From the NCBI GenBank assembly GCA_937888725.1, contig CALARE010000031.1:1-30632 (forward strand): DNA of 30,632 nucleotides, read 5' to 3'. The translations under genes were made by a program, and so were the position numbers. Under the pieces are notes generated by a model. That model made no database searches. It was not told the DNA's origin and was given only the letters and a program-made list of their open reading frames with translations. The stretch is from an uncultured Alphaproteobacteria bacterium. Its GTDB lineage: Bacteria > Pseudomonadota > Alphaproteobacteria > CAAHEQ01 > UBA3637. Shown piece after piece: positions 22,607 through 30,563 of this stretch. The stretch's first letter is position 1. Every line of letters starts with the position of its first letter.

Positions 22607-23671
22607 TTAATTGCTCATGGCTCTTAAATTGGCAACCCCTTGCATGGATTGTTCAAGCATTTCATCAGGTAAAACACGCGTTCCTTGCCAATTTTGAGAA
22701 CGATTTTGTTCCGCCAAGTGAAAGCCAGCTTGTTTGCCAACTTCAATTAATTCAGCATAAACTTGCATCTCCGTTTGGGATAGATTCAACCTTGTTAATG
22801 AGGCACGTGGAATGTCATATTCATGAGCCACACGGTCCAAATGTTGGTGGAATGTTTGGATATTCCCTTGCTGTGTAAGATGCCCCTTTTTCATCGCTCT
22901 TGTGGTATAATCCATTGCTTGGGCGGTGTAATAAGCTTTCCACCGTTCATTTTTATCACGACTGTCAGGGTCAGAAAAAGCAGCCATACAATCCAAAATT
23001 TCAGCCCCTACATACGATTTTTGTGCTTGATACAAATTGCCGTCAGCTTCTATCAACTCTTGTTGAAACAAATAAACAGGGTTTGTTTTGCGAAATGCAT
23101 CTTCATTCAAATTGGGAAATTTTCGTTTCGCAACACTTAACAAATCCATCCGCATAAATTTTGAAATTTGCTCTTTATCAGGGCGATTGGTTTTAAATGA
23201 TTGATTCATCACCCGAAATAAACGATCCCACCCTTCAGCCTCAGCCTCAGCCACAAGCGAGCGAACCATCACCTGCCCCGCACTCATCCCCTTGGTTTCC
23301 ATCTCACCCAAATGGTGCTGTTTGGCATGCAACAACTCATGAAACAATGTCTGTATGGGCATTTTGTCATCCATTGTTTTTGAATTTAAAGAAACTTTCC
23401 CTTGATCTGAAAAAAAGACCCCCTCCACATCCGAAGAAAAAGAACGTGTGCTTTCAATTTGCATACGAGGGGACAAATTGGCAATCACATTTTGACCATA
23501 AGGGGTTCTGGCAAGCTCAGCCAATGTTTCTTTCATCAGGCTCTCATCACCAAAGGAAAACCATGCCCCTGAGATATTTTGTTGCAAGCGTCTATAATTA
23601 TAGGCATACGCTTTGCGTGCCGTTTCTCGATTTTGTGCGTCTTTAGATAAAACGTCTAATACCTGAACCAT
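22607..23671 (-). CDS. HELLH metallopeptidase-like protein, paralogue of 19848-20936
   Basis: A 354-residue protein with AAAGGGGG six bases before the ATG. HELLH is at 111-115 in LFHELLHAKQHHLGE, then SLVAEAEAEGWDR (138-150), the same arrangement as in the 19848 protein with the likely third glutamate ligand in the EAEAE run. The GAWFSFGDE and GQNVIANLSP blocks also match. It lacks the ~33-residue N-terminal extension of its paralogue. The C-terminus ends GVANLRAMSN, the ANxR tail motif at the very end. No signal peptide or membrane helix. It ends just before the promoter of the next gene, so it may be transcribed on its own. Confidence 0.7.
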   Translation of the reverse strand: MVQVLDVLSKDAQNRETARKAYAYNYRRLQQNISGAWFSFGDESLMKETLAELARTPYGQNVIANLSPRMQIESTRSFSSDVEGVFFSDQGKVSLNSKTMDDKMPIQTLFHELLHAKQHHLGEMETKGMSAGQVMVRSLVAEAEAEGWDRLFRVMNQSFKTNRPDKEQISKFMRMDLLSVAKRKFPNLNEDAFRKTNPVYLFQQELIEADGNLYQAQKSYVGAEILDCMAAFSDPDSRDKNERWKAYYTAQAMDYTTRAMKKGHLTQQGNIQTFHQHLDRVAHEYDIPRASLTRLNLSQTEMQVYAELIEVGKQAGFHLAEQNRSQNWQGTRVLPDEMLEQSMQGVANLRAMSN

Positions 23672-23780
23672 TTAAACCCCCTTTAATGCACCTTATTTTT
23701 TTAATCTAACATAGAATTATAAAAATAACAATAAAAAAAGAGTAAAAACGATAAATTTTATAATGGTTCTCAAGTGGTTC

Positions 23781-25631
23781 TTATCGCATATTTTGCCGTT
23801 GGTTAAAATGAGGCGTTAAAAACTGGTGAGAGGCAATAATTGTTTGCATCTGTGCCAACGCTTTTTTCAACCGTTCTTTTTTAAACTTAAAAGAAATAAG
23901 CTCCTTTTCATAAGTTTGAATGAAATGAGGGACAGCCTCCTCATCAATATAAAGTGTCACTTTTTTATTTTTTGCTTTCATTGGCCGAAAAATAGGTGCT
24001 TTAATGCAAGTGGCTGATGAATTTTGCTTTTCAAAGAACGCCTTTTGATAAATGTCATAAATAAAATGAGATAATTTTTTAAATTGTTCTTTCTCACCAC
24101 GACCCAGCACATCCCACAACTGATAAAGATTTAAATACCCTTTACAAACTGGCTCAATGGGCTTTTTTTGAAGGATACTTTCCACCACAAAAGGATTTAA
24201 ATCGAGCAAAGTGGCGTAACGGGTCACAAATGTTTTGATACCTTTTGTATCAAGTGCATAAAGCAAACGCCCCTTATTTTCTCGTTTCGTTAAAAAGAAA
24301 AGAGGTTGATCATTTTTATTATCACTATTGAGTGAATTTCGCACCCCATTTTCAAGACAAATATCCCGTAAAAGGGCGTCGTTTTTTCTTGAAACTTTCA
24401 AATAAGAGGATAATTCACTCAATGCGATATACTCTTTTTGCCAAGGGCGAATGAAACGCACCCCAAGCACCGAATCAATGCGATTAGGGCAAGCCCCCTT
24501 TTCCTCAAAAAAGGGGCGGTGTTTTTTAATCAAGGCAAGCATTGCCTCTTTATTTTTAATATAGATGCGAATTTTGTTATGAAAAAATGTATCAACAAAC
24601 ACCTTTTCTTTTTTATTGGTTTTTAAATCTTGATATGTTTCATTTGAAAACGTGGCATAAACCTCAGCACTTAATTCAGCCTTTGGCGGTAATGACAAGA
24701 TTTGAAACAACTCTTTTAATGGGAGCATTTCTTGTTGGTAAGGCGTTACAGGTGTCAATCCTGCAAAAAGGTTCAATTTTTTCTCACTCGCCCCCATGGA
24801 TTTTAACTTATCATAAAATAAAGCTGTAAAATAAGGCATTAAATCCGCCACCAAGAGGACATAACCATTTTTTTCAAAAACAAGGGGTTGTAACTGCGGT
24901 TCGCCCTTTTTCATAACCAGCACTTCAACACTATGACACGTTGGCTGTTGGATAAATGCGGCTAATTTTTCTGTATCCGTTATATCCAGCATCTGAGCGA
25001 TTTTTTTAACACCAATAGCCGTCACATCCTTATGAAAATTGCAATTGCTCAATTGCAATTCCAAGCGGTCAAAACCCATTTGTTCTAATTGTGTTAAATG
25101 TGTTTTAATAAAGGTAGATATCCCCGCTTTTTGAATGGTAAGAGATTGCCCATCCATCTGAAAGACAGGGATTTTTTGACCATTTGCGTGATATGTTAAA
25201 TCAAAAGCATTTTTTAAAATATATGTTTTTAATTGTTTGATTGTAACTTTGCTCCCCGCTTTATAAGAACGGATAAAATATTTCAAATCACACACCTGAC
25301 ATTTTTCATCAAGACGTTTAGCTTCACTTCTTAAATAAGTGTAAAATTTCTTTTTAAACAGCGGATAAAACTCTTTTTTCAAGAAAAAGCGATACGCACC
25401 AGAGGGCAATAATTGATAGGTAAACCATTTTTGAAAAAGAGGTAAAATTTGACCCGTTTTATCCTCTAAAGACGACAAAATGAACCGCTCTAAATAACGA
25501 GATAAATCTGTTACCGTTTTTGAATTAAGACAGAATTTTTGGCATAATGTCCAACAATCTAGTTCCTCATGAAAAAAACGATTGTGGGGCGTAAAATATT
25601 TTTCAACACGCCGATTTTGAGGGGTCATCAT
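23781..25631 (-). CDS. Six-repeat protein B, unrecognised ~100-residue repeat
   Basis: A 616-residue protein made of six diverged units at about 24-110, 112-197, 200-296, 300-396, 398-495 and 497-595. Each unit opens with a helical 'aLseLa.yL' segment, continues with a short variable stretch and an aromatic 'P.F......' beta part, then a 'Y.id..ai..Fi..y...l..lG' helix, and usually ends near a proline. Unit four, with FSNETYQDL and KKHRPFFEEKGACPNRI, matches unit five of the neighbour (FSNETYLYK and KKHSDFFFKKGVSPLRL), so the two proteins are paralogues. No signal peptide, membrane helix or enzyme motif. It starts two bases after the neighbour's stop (AAGG site), so it is in the same operon. 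Family not recognised. Confidence 0.65.
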   Translation of the reverse strand: MMTPQNRRVEKYFTPHNRFFHEELDCWTLCQKFCLNSKTVTDLSRYLERFILSSLEDKTGQILPLFQKWFTYQLLPSGAYRFFLKKEFYPLFKKKFYTYLRSEAKRLDEKCQVCDLKYFIRSYKAGSKVTIKQLKTYILKNAFDLTYHANGQKIPVFQMDGQSLTIQKAGISTFIKTHLTQLEQMGFDRLELQLSNCNFHKDVTAIGVKKIAQMLDITDTEKLAAFIQQPTCHSVEVLVMKKGEPQLQPLVFEKNGYVLLVADLMPYFTALFYDKLKSMGASEKKLNLFAGLTPVTPYQQEMLPLKELFQILSLPPKAELSAEVYATFSNETYQDLKTNKKEKVFVDTFFHNKIRIYIKNKEAMLALIKKHRPFFEEKGACPNRIDSVLGVRFIRPWQKEYIALSELSSYLKVSRKNDALLRDICLENGVRNSLNSDNKNDQPLFFLTKRENKGRLLYALDTKGIKTFVTRYATLLDLNPFVVESILQKKPIEPVCKGYLNLYQLWDVLGRGEKEQFKKLSHFIYDIYQKAFFEKQNSSATCIKAPIFRPMKAKNKKVTLYIDEEAVPHFIQTYEKELISFKFKKERLKKALAQMQTIIASHQFLTPHFNQRQNMR

Positions 25632-25633
25632 TC

Positions 25634-27508
25634 TTAGGCCTTTCGTTGTCTTTGTGAATTGATTTTTAATTGATAAACCATCTTTTCAAACACAGGAATT
25701 GCATTTTTATCAATCGCATAACTGATATGCCCCGATGGTAACCGCACAGGTGTGAACATCTTTTTTTGAACCGACACACCATTTGAATCGGTGACTGGAT
25801 AGGTCGTATCAAGATACTTTTTATGCACATATGTGTTAAAACGATTGCTTTCAAGATTTAAAAGCTGTGCCAACGCATTCAGAGCTACCAAATTATCATT
25901 TAAAGGGGGAATCACCGATTCGCCCGTGACATCTTTTAACCGAAGGGGAGAAACCCCTTTTTTAAAAAAGAAATCACTGTGCTTTTTCACAAAGAATTGA
26001 ACAGCCTCTTGATTTTCAAACAAAAATCTGGCCGAACGATTGGTTTTTGCCTTAATAAACACAGGACGTTTTTCAAAGGTGCCATCAGGCTTTTTATATA
26101 AGTACGTTTCATTTGAAAAGGAGGCTTCAATTTCTTGACTAAGTGGTAAAAATAACGACGATTTCATCCCTAATTTATAAAAAACATCTCGCATTGCAAC
26201 CATTTGAAGGGAGCGTCTTGGTAAACGAGATTTCCCCATCAATTCATCCAATCTAAAAGAGGCAATGCCTAGAGATAACAAATCCTTATAAAACAGTTTA
26301 AAAAAGGCACGCACATCTTTTTCCAACACATAATATTTTATTTTATCTTTCACATAATACGGATGAAACAAAGGCTGTTTTTTACCCGTTTTAGGATTCA
26401 AAATCTTTTTATTATAAGCTTTTTGGGACTGTAACAATTTTTGAAATAGGGTTGTATATTGCGATAGATTAGACCGCAAAAACAATTTATGGAGTGTGAG
26501 TGCTTCTTTTGGTAAATCAACGCGTCTTTGTTCCTGATTTAAAATGTAATGGAATCCGAAAATGCCAAGTTGTTCAAGCTCAGCCTGATACTTTGTCACA
26601 AAGGGGATTATCGCCTTTTTACGCATGCTGAGAATGTTATTTTCATAATCAAACATCTTTTGCGTTAAGACATTGCCCTGTGCATCAACATCTTCAAACG
26701 TATCAGAAAGAGGCTTGTCCAAAATAAAAGCTTTCAACTTTTTATCAGATACCAAGCTACCAGATACCTCTAACAAAAAACGACGCAGGGAAATCCATTC
26801 ATTTTGAGCCTCAATTTCCGATGCTTTTTTTTGCAGTAAAGGGCCGTATTTTTCTTTCACAATGGGTAATAAAGAGGCATTAAAATGAAAAGTCGTCGAT
26901 CTGCGTTTTCCCTTAACATAAAAAAACATCGGCTCCTCACAATTTTCGCCTTTTTGATTTTGATAACAAATGGTGGTGTTGAAAAAATTATCAACAATAA
27001 AATCAGATAATAACCGCACATTTTTGGAGTTTTTTGTGAATTTTTTTGTAAAGTCCCATAGCGTTATAACAGGTGCTGGTGCCTCATCATAAATGGGCAT
27101 ATTATGCAATAAAGCTAACAAACGTGATTTATTGACCCCTAATTGAATCAACTCTTTTTGATACGCATCTAAAAAAGCCAAGACCCCTGCTTTTGACACG
27201 AGATATGAAATTTCCCCCGCTTTTAGGCCATATACCCTTAAAAAACAAGGACGCTCTTTCTTTTCAAGCACACGAGGTGTTATCAGCTCGTTCACATTTG
27301 GTGTTTGACGCATTTTTTCAAATTGATACACATCTTCAAACCCAGTGTAGGAAGCTGGATAGTATTTGTCATCAAGTGCTTGATGCAATTTTAAAAACGC
27401 CTCAGAGCGAACAGGAACACCCAACAACGCACAAAATTCAGTAAATGAATAATAATCCTTTTTCCACATCAAAGGCTTAAAATAGACAGCTTCTTTATGA
27501 TAAAACAT
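25634..27508 (-). CDS. Six-repeat protein A, unrecognised ~100-residue repeat
   Basis: 624 residues from the ATG at 27508, chosen because AAGGG precedes it; the TTG at 27544 has no such site. Six units lie at about 18-138, 146-236, 237-333, 334-430, 436-534 and 538-624. Clear examples are LVALNALAQLLNLESN (539-554), HISYAIDKNAIPVFEKM (594-610) and KIKYYVLEKDVRAFFKLF (389-406). The opening helices followed by a hairpin and helix look like small helix-turn-helix or winged-helix units, which is inference only. The lysine-rich composition and lack of signal peptide suggest a cytosolic or non-classically exported protein. A perfect TTGACA promoter lies upstream, back to back with that of the M20 gene. 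Confidence 0.65.
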   Translation of the reverse strand: MFYHKEAVYFKPLMWKKDYYSFTEFCALLGVPVRSEAFLKLHQALDDKYYPASYTGFEDVYQFEKMRQTPNVNELITPRVLEKKERPCFLRVYGLKAGEISYLVSKAGVLAFLDAYQKELIQLGVNKSRLLALLHNMPIYDEAPAPVITLWDFTKKFTKNSKNVRLLSDFIVDNFFNTTICYQNQKGENCEEPMFFYVKGKRRSTTFHFNASLLPIVKEKYGPLLQKKASEIEAQNEWISLRRFLLEVSGSLVSDKKLKAFILDKPLSDTFEDVDAQGNVLTQKMFDYENNILSMRKKAIIPFVTKYQAELEQLGIFGFHYILNQEQRRVDLPKEALTLHKLFLRSNLSQYTTLFQKLLQSQKAYNKKILNPKTGKKQPLFHPYYVKDKIKYYVLEKDVRAFFKLFYKDLLSLGIASFRLDELMGKSRLPRRSLQMVAMRDVFYKLGMKSSLFLPLSQEIEASFSNETYLYKKPDGTFEKRPVFIKAKTNRSARFLFENQEAVQFFVKKHSDFFFKKGVSPLRLKDVTGESVIPPLNDNLVALNALAQLLNLESNRFNTYVHKKYLDTTYPVTDSNGVSVQKKMFTPVRLPSGHISYAIDKNAIPVFEKMVYQLKINSQRQRKA

Positions 27509-27553
27509 GAAACAACCCTTAAAAAAAACATATAAAAACGACAAATTAATAAT

Positions 27554-27582
27554 ATATTAACACTATTTTTATGTTTTGTCAA
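27554..27582 (-). promoter_or_regulatory. Promoter for the six-repeat operon
   Basis: On the minus strand TTGACA (27582-27577, perfect), 17 bases, TAATAT (27559-27554). It lies 46 bases before the ATG at 27508. Confidence 0.75.
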
Positions 27583-27622
27583 TTATTTTATAAATAAAAC
27601 ACAAAAGGCAAAAAATATCTTG

Positions 27623-27651
27623 TTGACATCTGAGCAAAAAATGCGTATAAA
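27623..27651 (+). promoter_or_regulatory. Promoter for the M20 gene
   Basis: TTGACA (27623-27628, perfect), 17 bases, TATAAA (27646-27651). It is divergent from the six-repeat promoter with 40 bases between the two -35 boxes. GGAGG follows at 27668-27672. Confidence 0.8.
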
Positions 27652-27677
27652 TACATCAATAAATTTTGGAGGTTGTC

Positions 27678-28784
27678 ATGAAAAAAATTGAGGACATATT
27701 AGCAGATCTCGTCGCTTTTAAAACAGATAAATTTGAAAAAACAAATGAACCGATTATTAATTATGTTTGTGCGTTGTTAGATGAAGAAAATGTCCCATAT
27801 CACCGCATTAAAAATGAGAAAACAGGCCTTGAAAGCCTGATTGCTGGGATTAATTTTGATTTTCCAGAAGAAAAGGCTCCTCTTGCCATGTTTGTCTGTC
27901 ATTTAGATACCTTTCCAACCGATGAAAAATTGTGGGAAACAAACCCATATACATTGGTTGAAAAAGAGGGTGTCCTCTACGGTCTTGGCACCGTAGATGC
28001 AAAGGGATTTGCCGCACTTTGCTTAAATGCAATTCCCTTAATAAAGCAAACAGGTAAATCTGTTTTATTAGGGTTTAGTGCTGATGCCGATTCTGATTTT
28101 TTAACCATTAAAGATATGATGCGATTTTTAAAAAAACGCAAGAATAGGCCAACTTATGCCTTTGTTGGCAAACCAACTGGGATGCAAATTGTGACTGCAA
28201 GCCCTGGGTATGTTGGCTTTAGAACCATTGTGACAAGTCCTGGTGGGCATGCGGTACACAAAAATGTGGCAAGTGCTCTTTATGCTGGGTCAGAAATGAT
28301 TGCCTTTATTGAGAGAATGGGTGTTCTTTATAAACCAATGGCAACTTATTTTAATGTCGGGGTTGCCAAGGGAGGTGTTGCACGCAACCGTATCGCAGAC
28401 CGCTTTGAATTTGAGTGGGAAATGCGATTTACTTACAAAGGGCCAACCGCTGTTGCGATGTATCATATTACAAAATTGCATAGAAAAGTGCATGGGGCAA
28501 ATAATGTTGAAATTGACCTCAAAATTGAACAGACATTCCCTGCTTTTGTTGAAGGCAAGCACACCAGAATTGTCAAGCTGTTACAAAAGATAAATAAAGA
28601 AAAACAGCTGTATCAAGTAGATTATCCAACTGAGGCGGCTTTTACAAAACGCAACCGCATTAAAACAGTTATCATCGGCCCAGGAGAAGAAGCCGTTGCA
28701 AGAAAACCAAATGAACATGTTTTAGCCTCTGAGTTATACCGTTGCCAAACCATGCTAGTGAAATTTTTAAATAAGATTAATTAA
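27678..28784 (+). CDS. M20 peptidase (ArgE/DapE-like) homologue with degenerate active site
   Basis: 368 residues from the ATG at 27678; the TTG at 27666 overlaps the GGAGG site. The overall M20 fold is clear: H75 and D77 in CHLDTFP, D107 in GLGTVDAKGF, a lid segment with GGHAVH (189-194), and a C-terminal GPGEEAVARKPNE. In active M20 enzymes such as ArgE, two adjacent Glu (catalytic and zinc ligand) follow in a 'DEE' motif, another Glu lies in GEPT, and a His precedes 'xPxE'. Here these read ADAD (A137, D138), GKPT (K165) and ARKPNE (R342). It is therefore probably not a normal di-zinc deacylase and may be a binding or regulatory protein. Strong promoter; monocistronic. Confidence 0.8.
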   Translation: MKKIEDILADLVAFKTDKFEKTNEPIINYVCALLDEENVPYHRIKNEKTGLESLIAGINFDFPEEKAPLAMFVCHLDTFPTDEKLWETNPYTLVEKEGVLYGLGTVDAKGFAALCLNAIPLIKQTGKSVLLGFSADADSDFLTIKDMMRFLKKRKNRPTYAFVGKPTGMQIVTASPGYVGFRTIVTSPGGHAVHKNVASALYAGSEMIAFIERMGVLYKPMATYFNVGVAKGGVARNRIADRFEFEWEMRFTYKGPTAVAMYHITKLHRKVHGANNVEIDLKIEQTFPAFVEGKHTRIVKLLQKINKEKQLYQVDYPTEAAFTKRNRIKTVIIGPGEEAVARKPNEHVLASELYRCQTMLVKFLNKIN

Positions 28785-28787
28785 AAA

Positions 28788-28816
28788 TTGACATTTATTT
28801 AAACCTTTTGTATGAT
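28788..28816 (+). promoter_or_regulatory. Sigma70 promoter for the 28881 gene
   Basis: TTGACA (28788-28793), 17 bases, TATGAT (28811-28816). The mRNA leader to the ATG at 28881 would be about 58 bases; GAGG lies six bases before the ATG. Confidence 0.7.
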
Positions 28817-28880
28817 AAAAAGAGGTGGCGGGTGACTTTTTAACACTTTATAATATTAAAGCTTTTAAAACGAGGATTTT

Positions 28881-29402
28881 ATGCAAAAAACAACAAAACA
28901 ATTCATAGGGATATGCTCTTTTTTCATCCTTGCATTTGTGGTTTTGACCCATTTATTTTTCACAACACGAAAAGCAAATAATTTATTTGAATTTTTACGC
29001 ATCCAAACAACAAATGCCTATGGGCATGCCTCTTTATTTGCAAAAGAATATTATAACCACCCTATTGATGTTACTTTTTATAACATTCAGGATAGAAAAA
29101 ACGCATTTGTCAGTGTGACATTAGAAAATGTTTCTCCCCTCCTTTGCTCTCAAATTTTAAATCGGGTACGCCCCTTTATGCTTGACGTGTTCCTAAATGA
29201 AACACCTGTCTTTTTTGGCAGTGATTGGCGTTGTTTTAAAAAATTAAATCACGATATCACCTTTCAATTTGAAGCGTATAATTACACAACCGCCTATAAA
29301 ATGGACGAGCCAAAGGCTTGTCTTTCTTTATTCGATTGCAATATAAAAAACAATGAGATATGCTATAAAGGATATTGTTTAAAACGCGAAGTTGCACAAT
29401 AA
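28881..29402 (+). CDS. Membrane-anchored cysteine-containing protein of unknown function
   Basis: A 173-residue protein, not recognised. Residues ~8-28 (FIGICSFFILAFVVLTHLFF) form one hydrophobic helix after a basic start, so the rest should be periplasmic or extracellular. The head contains about six cysteines, with the last four in a compact array (KACLSLFDCNIKN, then EICYKGYC), likely disulfide-bonded outside the cytoplasm. A single N-terminal helix followed by a small disulfide-rich head recalls pilin-like or minor-pilin proteins, but there is no clear prepilin cleavage site. It precedes lptG by 60 bases and may share its transcript. Confidence 0.6.
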   Translation: MQKTTKQFIGICSFFILAFVVLTHLFFTTRKANNLFEFLRIQTTNAYGHASLFAKEYYNHPIDVTFYNIQDRKNAFVSVTLENVSPLLCSQILNRVRPFMLDVFLNETPVFFGSDWRCFKKLNHDITFQFEAYNYTTAYKMDEPKACLSLFDCNIKNNEICYKGYCLKREVAQ

Positions 29403-29462
29403 CTTTCTGAGCAAAAACGTTTCTTTTCACGAGGAATGAACTCAATTTAATTAGGATAGAAA

Positions 29463-30563
29463 ATGAATTTAATACTTTTTCGTTATATTTTAAAGAATTT
29501 TGCACTTATCTTTTTTGCAACATTATTTTCATTAGCCGCGATTGTGATGTTGTTTGATATGGTTGAGTTGTTGCGAATTGCCTCAAAACGTGAAAACATT
29601 GCTTTTTTAGATATTTTAGCACTCGCCTTTTTAAAGTCACCCCAGATGATGCACATTATTTTACCCTTTATCGTTTTGTTATCGGGGATTATTTTCTTTC
29701 TTAAAAAAAGTGCCACATTGGAATTAACTGTTATGCGAGCCATCGGCTTTTCAGTTTGGAACTTTATGGTGCCTGTCTTAACCTTTGTCGCCATTATTGG
29801 CATTGTTGATGTAACGGTTTTTAGCCCTTTTTCAGCCCTCACCGCCAAAAGATATGAACGGTTGGAAGAAAGAATCGGCCTGACACGTTCGCATCCCTTT
29901 TCTTGGACGGAAAAAGGACTTTGGCTCAGAGATACGCAAGAAGGGCAAACGCTTGTACTGAGAGCCTCTCGTGTCAGACAAGAAAAAAAAGATGTCATGC
30001 TGGACAACCTATCCATCTTTGAATTGAATAATCAAGGTCATCTCATCCGTCAAATTGAGGCTGAAAATGGGTTGCTCCATAAAAATATGCTCACGCTCCC
30101 GAACGCTTTTATTATTGACCCAATTATTGAAGATAGCTATGTCAAACAGGTTGAAAGTCTGAAAACCAATATCTCTTTAGAGCGGATTTTAGAACGTTTT
30201 GACGAACCAAGAACAATGAGTTTTTGGCGTTTCCCACGGTTTATTAAATTTTTAAAAGAATCAGGTTTTACAACCAATGAACATCAAATGTATTTTCATG
30301 AGTTAATTGCCTATCCCATCACATTGATTGCTATGATTTTTATTGCTGCGGTATTTGCCTTACCACCAACGATGCGTCAAGGGAAAATCTTGCTCCGTAT
30401 TGTGTTGGCGGTTTTATCTGGCTTTTTACTCTATTTTTTAGGCAGGGTGACAAATGTGCTGGGTTTGTCACAAAATTTACCCTATTTTTTGGCAGCGTGG
30501 GGACCTGCTTTAATGATAATTCCATTATGCGTCTCGGCTTTGCTTCATTTGGAGGATGGGTAG
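29463..30563 (+). CDS. lptG: LPS export permease LptG (LptF/LptG family)
   Basis: A 366-residue inner-membrane protein, normal length. It is a permease subunit of the LptB2FG ABC transporter that extracts lipopolysaccharide from the inner membrane and passes it to LptC/LptA. Helices lie at about 12-34, 60-80 and 97-118 in the N-terminal half and 280-300, 308-328 and 333-360 in the C-terminal half, with a periplasmic beta-jellyroll between. SATLELTVMRAIGFS is the coupling-helix region facing LptB, and GLWLRD in the periplasmic part is more LptG-like than LptF-like. AGGATAG precedes the ATG. lptF is not in the window upstream, which is unusual because lptF and lptG are normally adjacent; so the F/G assignment is not certain. 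Confidence 0.8.
   Translation: MNLILFRYILKNFALIFFATLFSLAAIVMLFDMVELLRIASKRENIAFLDILALAFLKSPQMMHIILPFIVLLSGIIFFLKKSATLELTVMRAIGFSVWNFMVPVLTFVAIIGIVDVTVFSPFSALTAKRYERLEERIGLTRSHPFSWTEKGLWLRDTQEGQTLVLRASRVRQEKKDVMLDNLSIFELNNQGHLIRQIEAENGLLHKNMLTLPNAFIIDPIIEDSYVKQVESLKTNISLERILERFDEPRTMSFWRFPRFIKFLKESGFTTNEHQMYFHELIAYPITLIAMIFIAAVFALPPTMRQGKILLRIVLAVLSGFLLYFLGRVTNVLGLSQNLPYFLAAWGPALMIIPLCVSALLHLEDG

Noticed and set aside
23197..23646. 149-codon plus-strand ORF rich in Pro, Ser and His
   Set aside because: Antisense shadow of the 22607 gene's GAWFSFGDE and HELLH region; the amino acid bias comes from the complementary codons.
23749..23786. Possible terminator after the six-repeat operon (CGATAA with TTATCG, then a T run on minus)
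   Set aside because: The stem is only six pairs with a long loop and contains the stop codon, so it is too weak to list.
29483..30016. 177-codon minus-strand ORF opposite lptG
   Set aside because: lptG is a clear family member; the opposite frame has no recognisable features.
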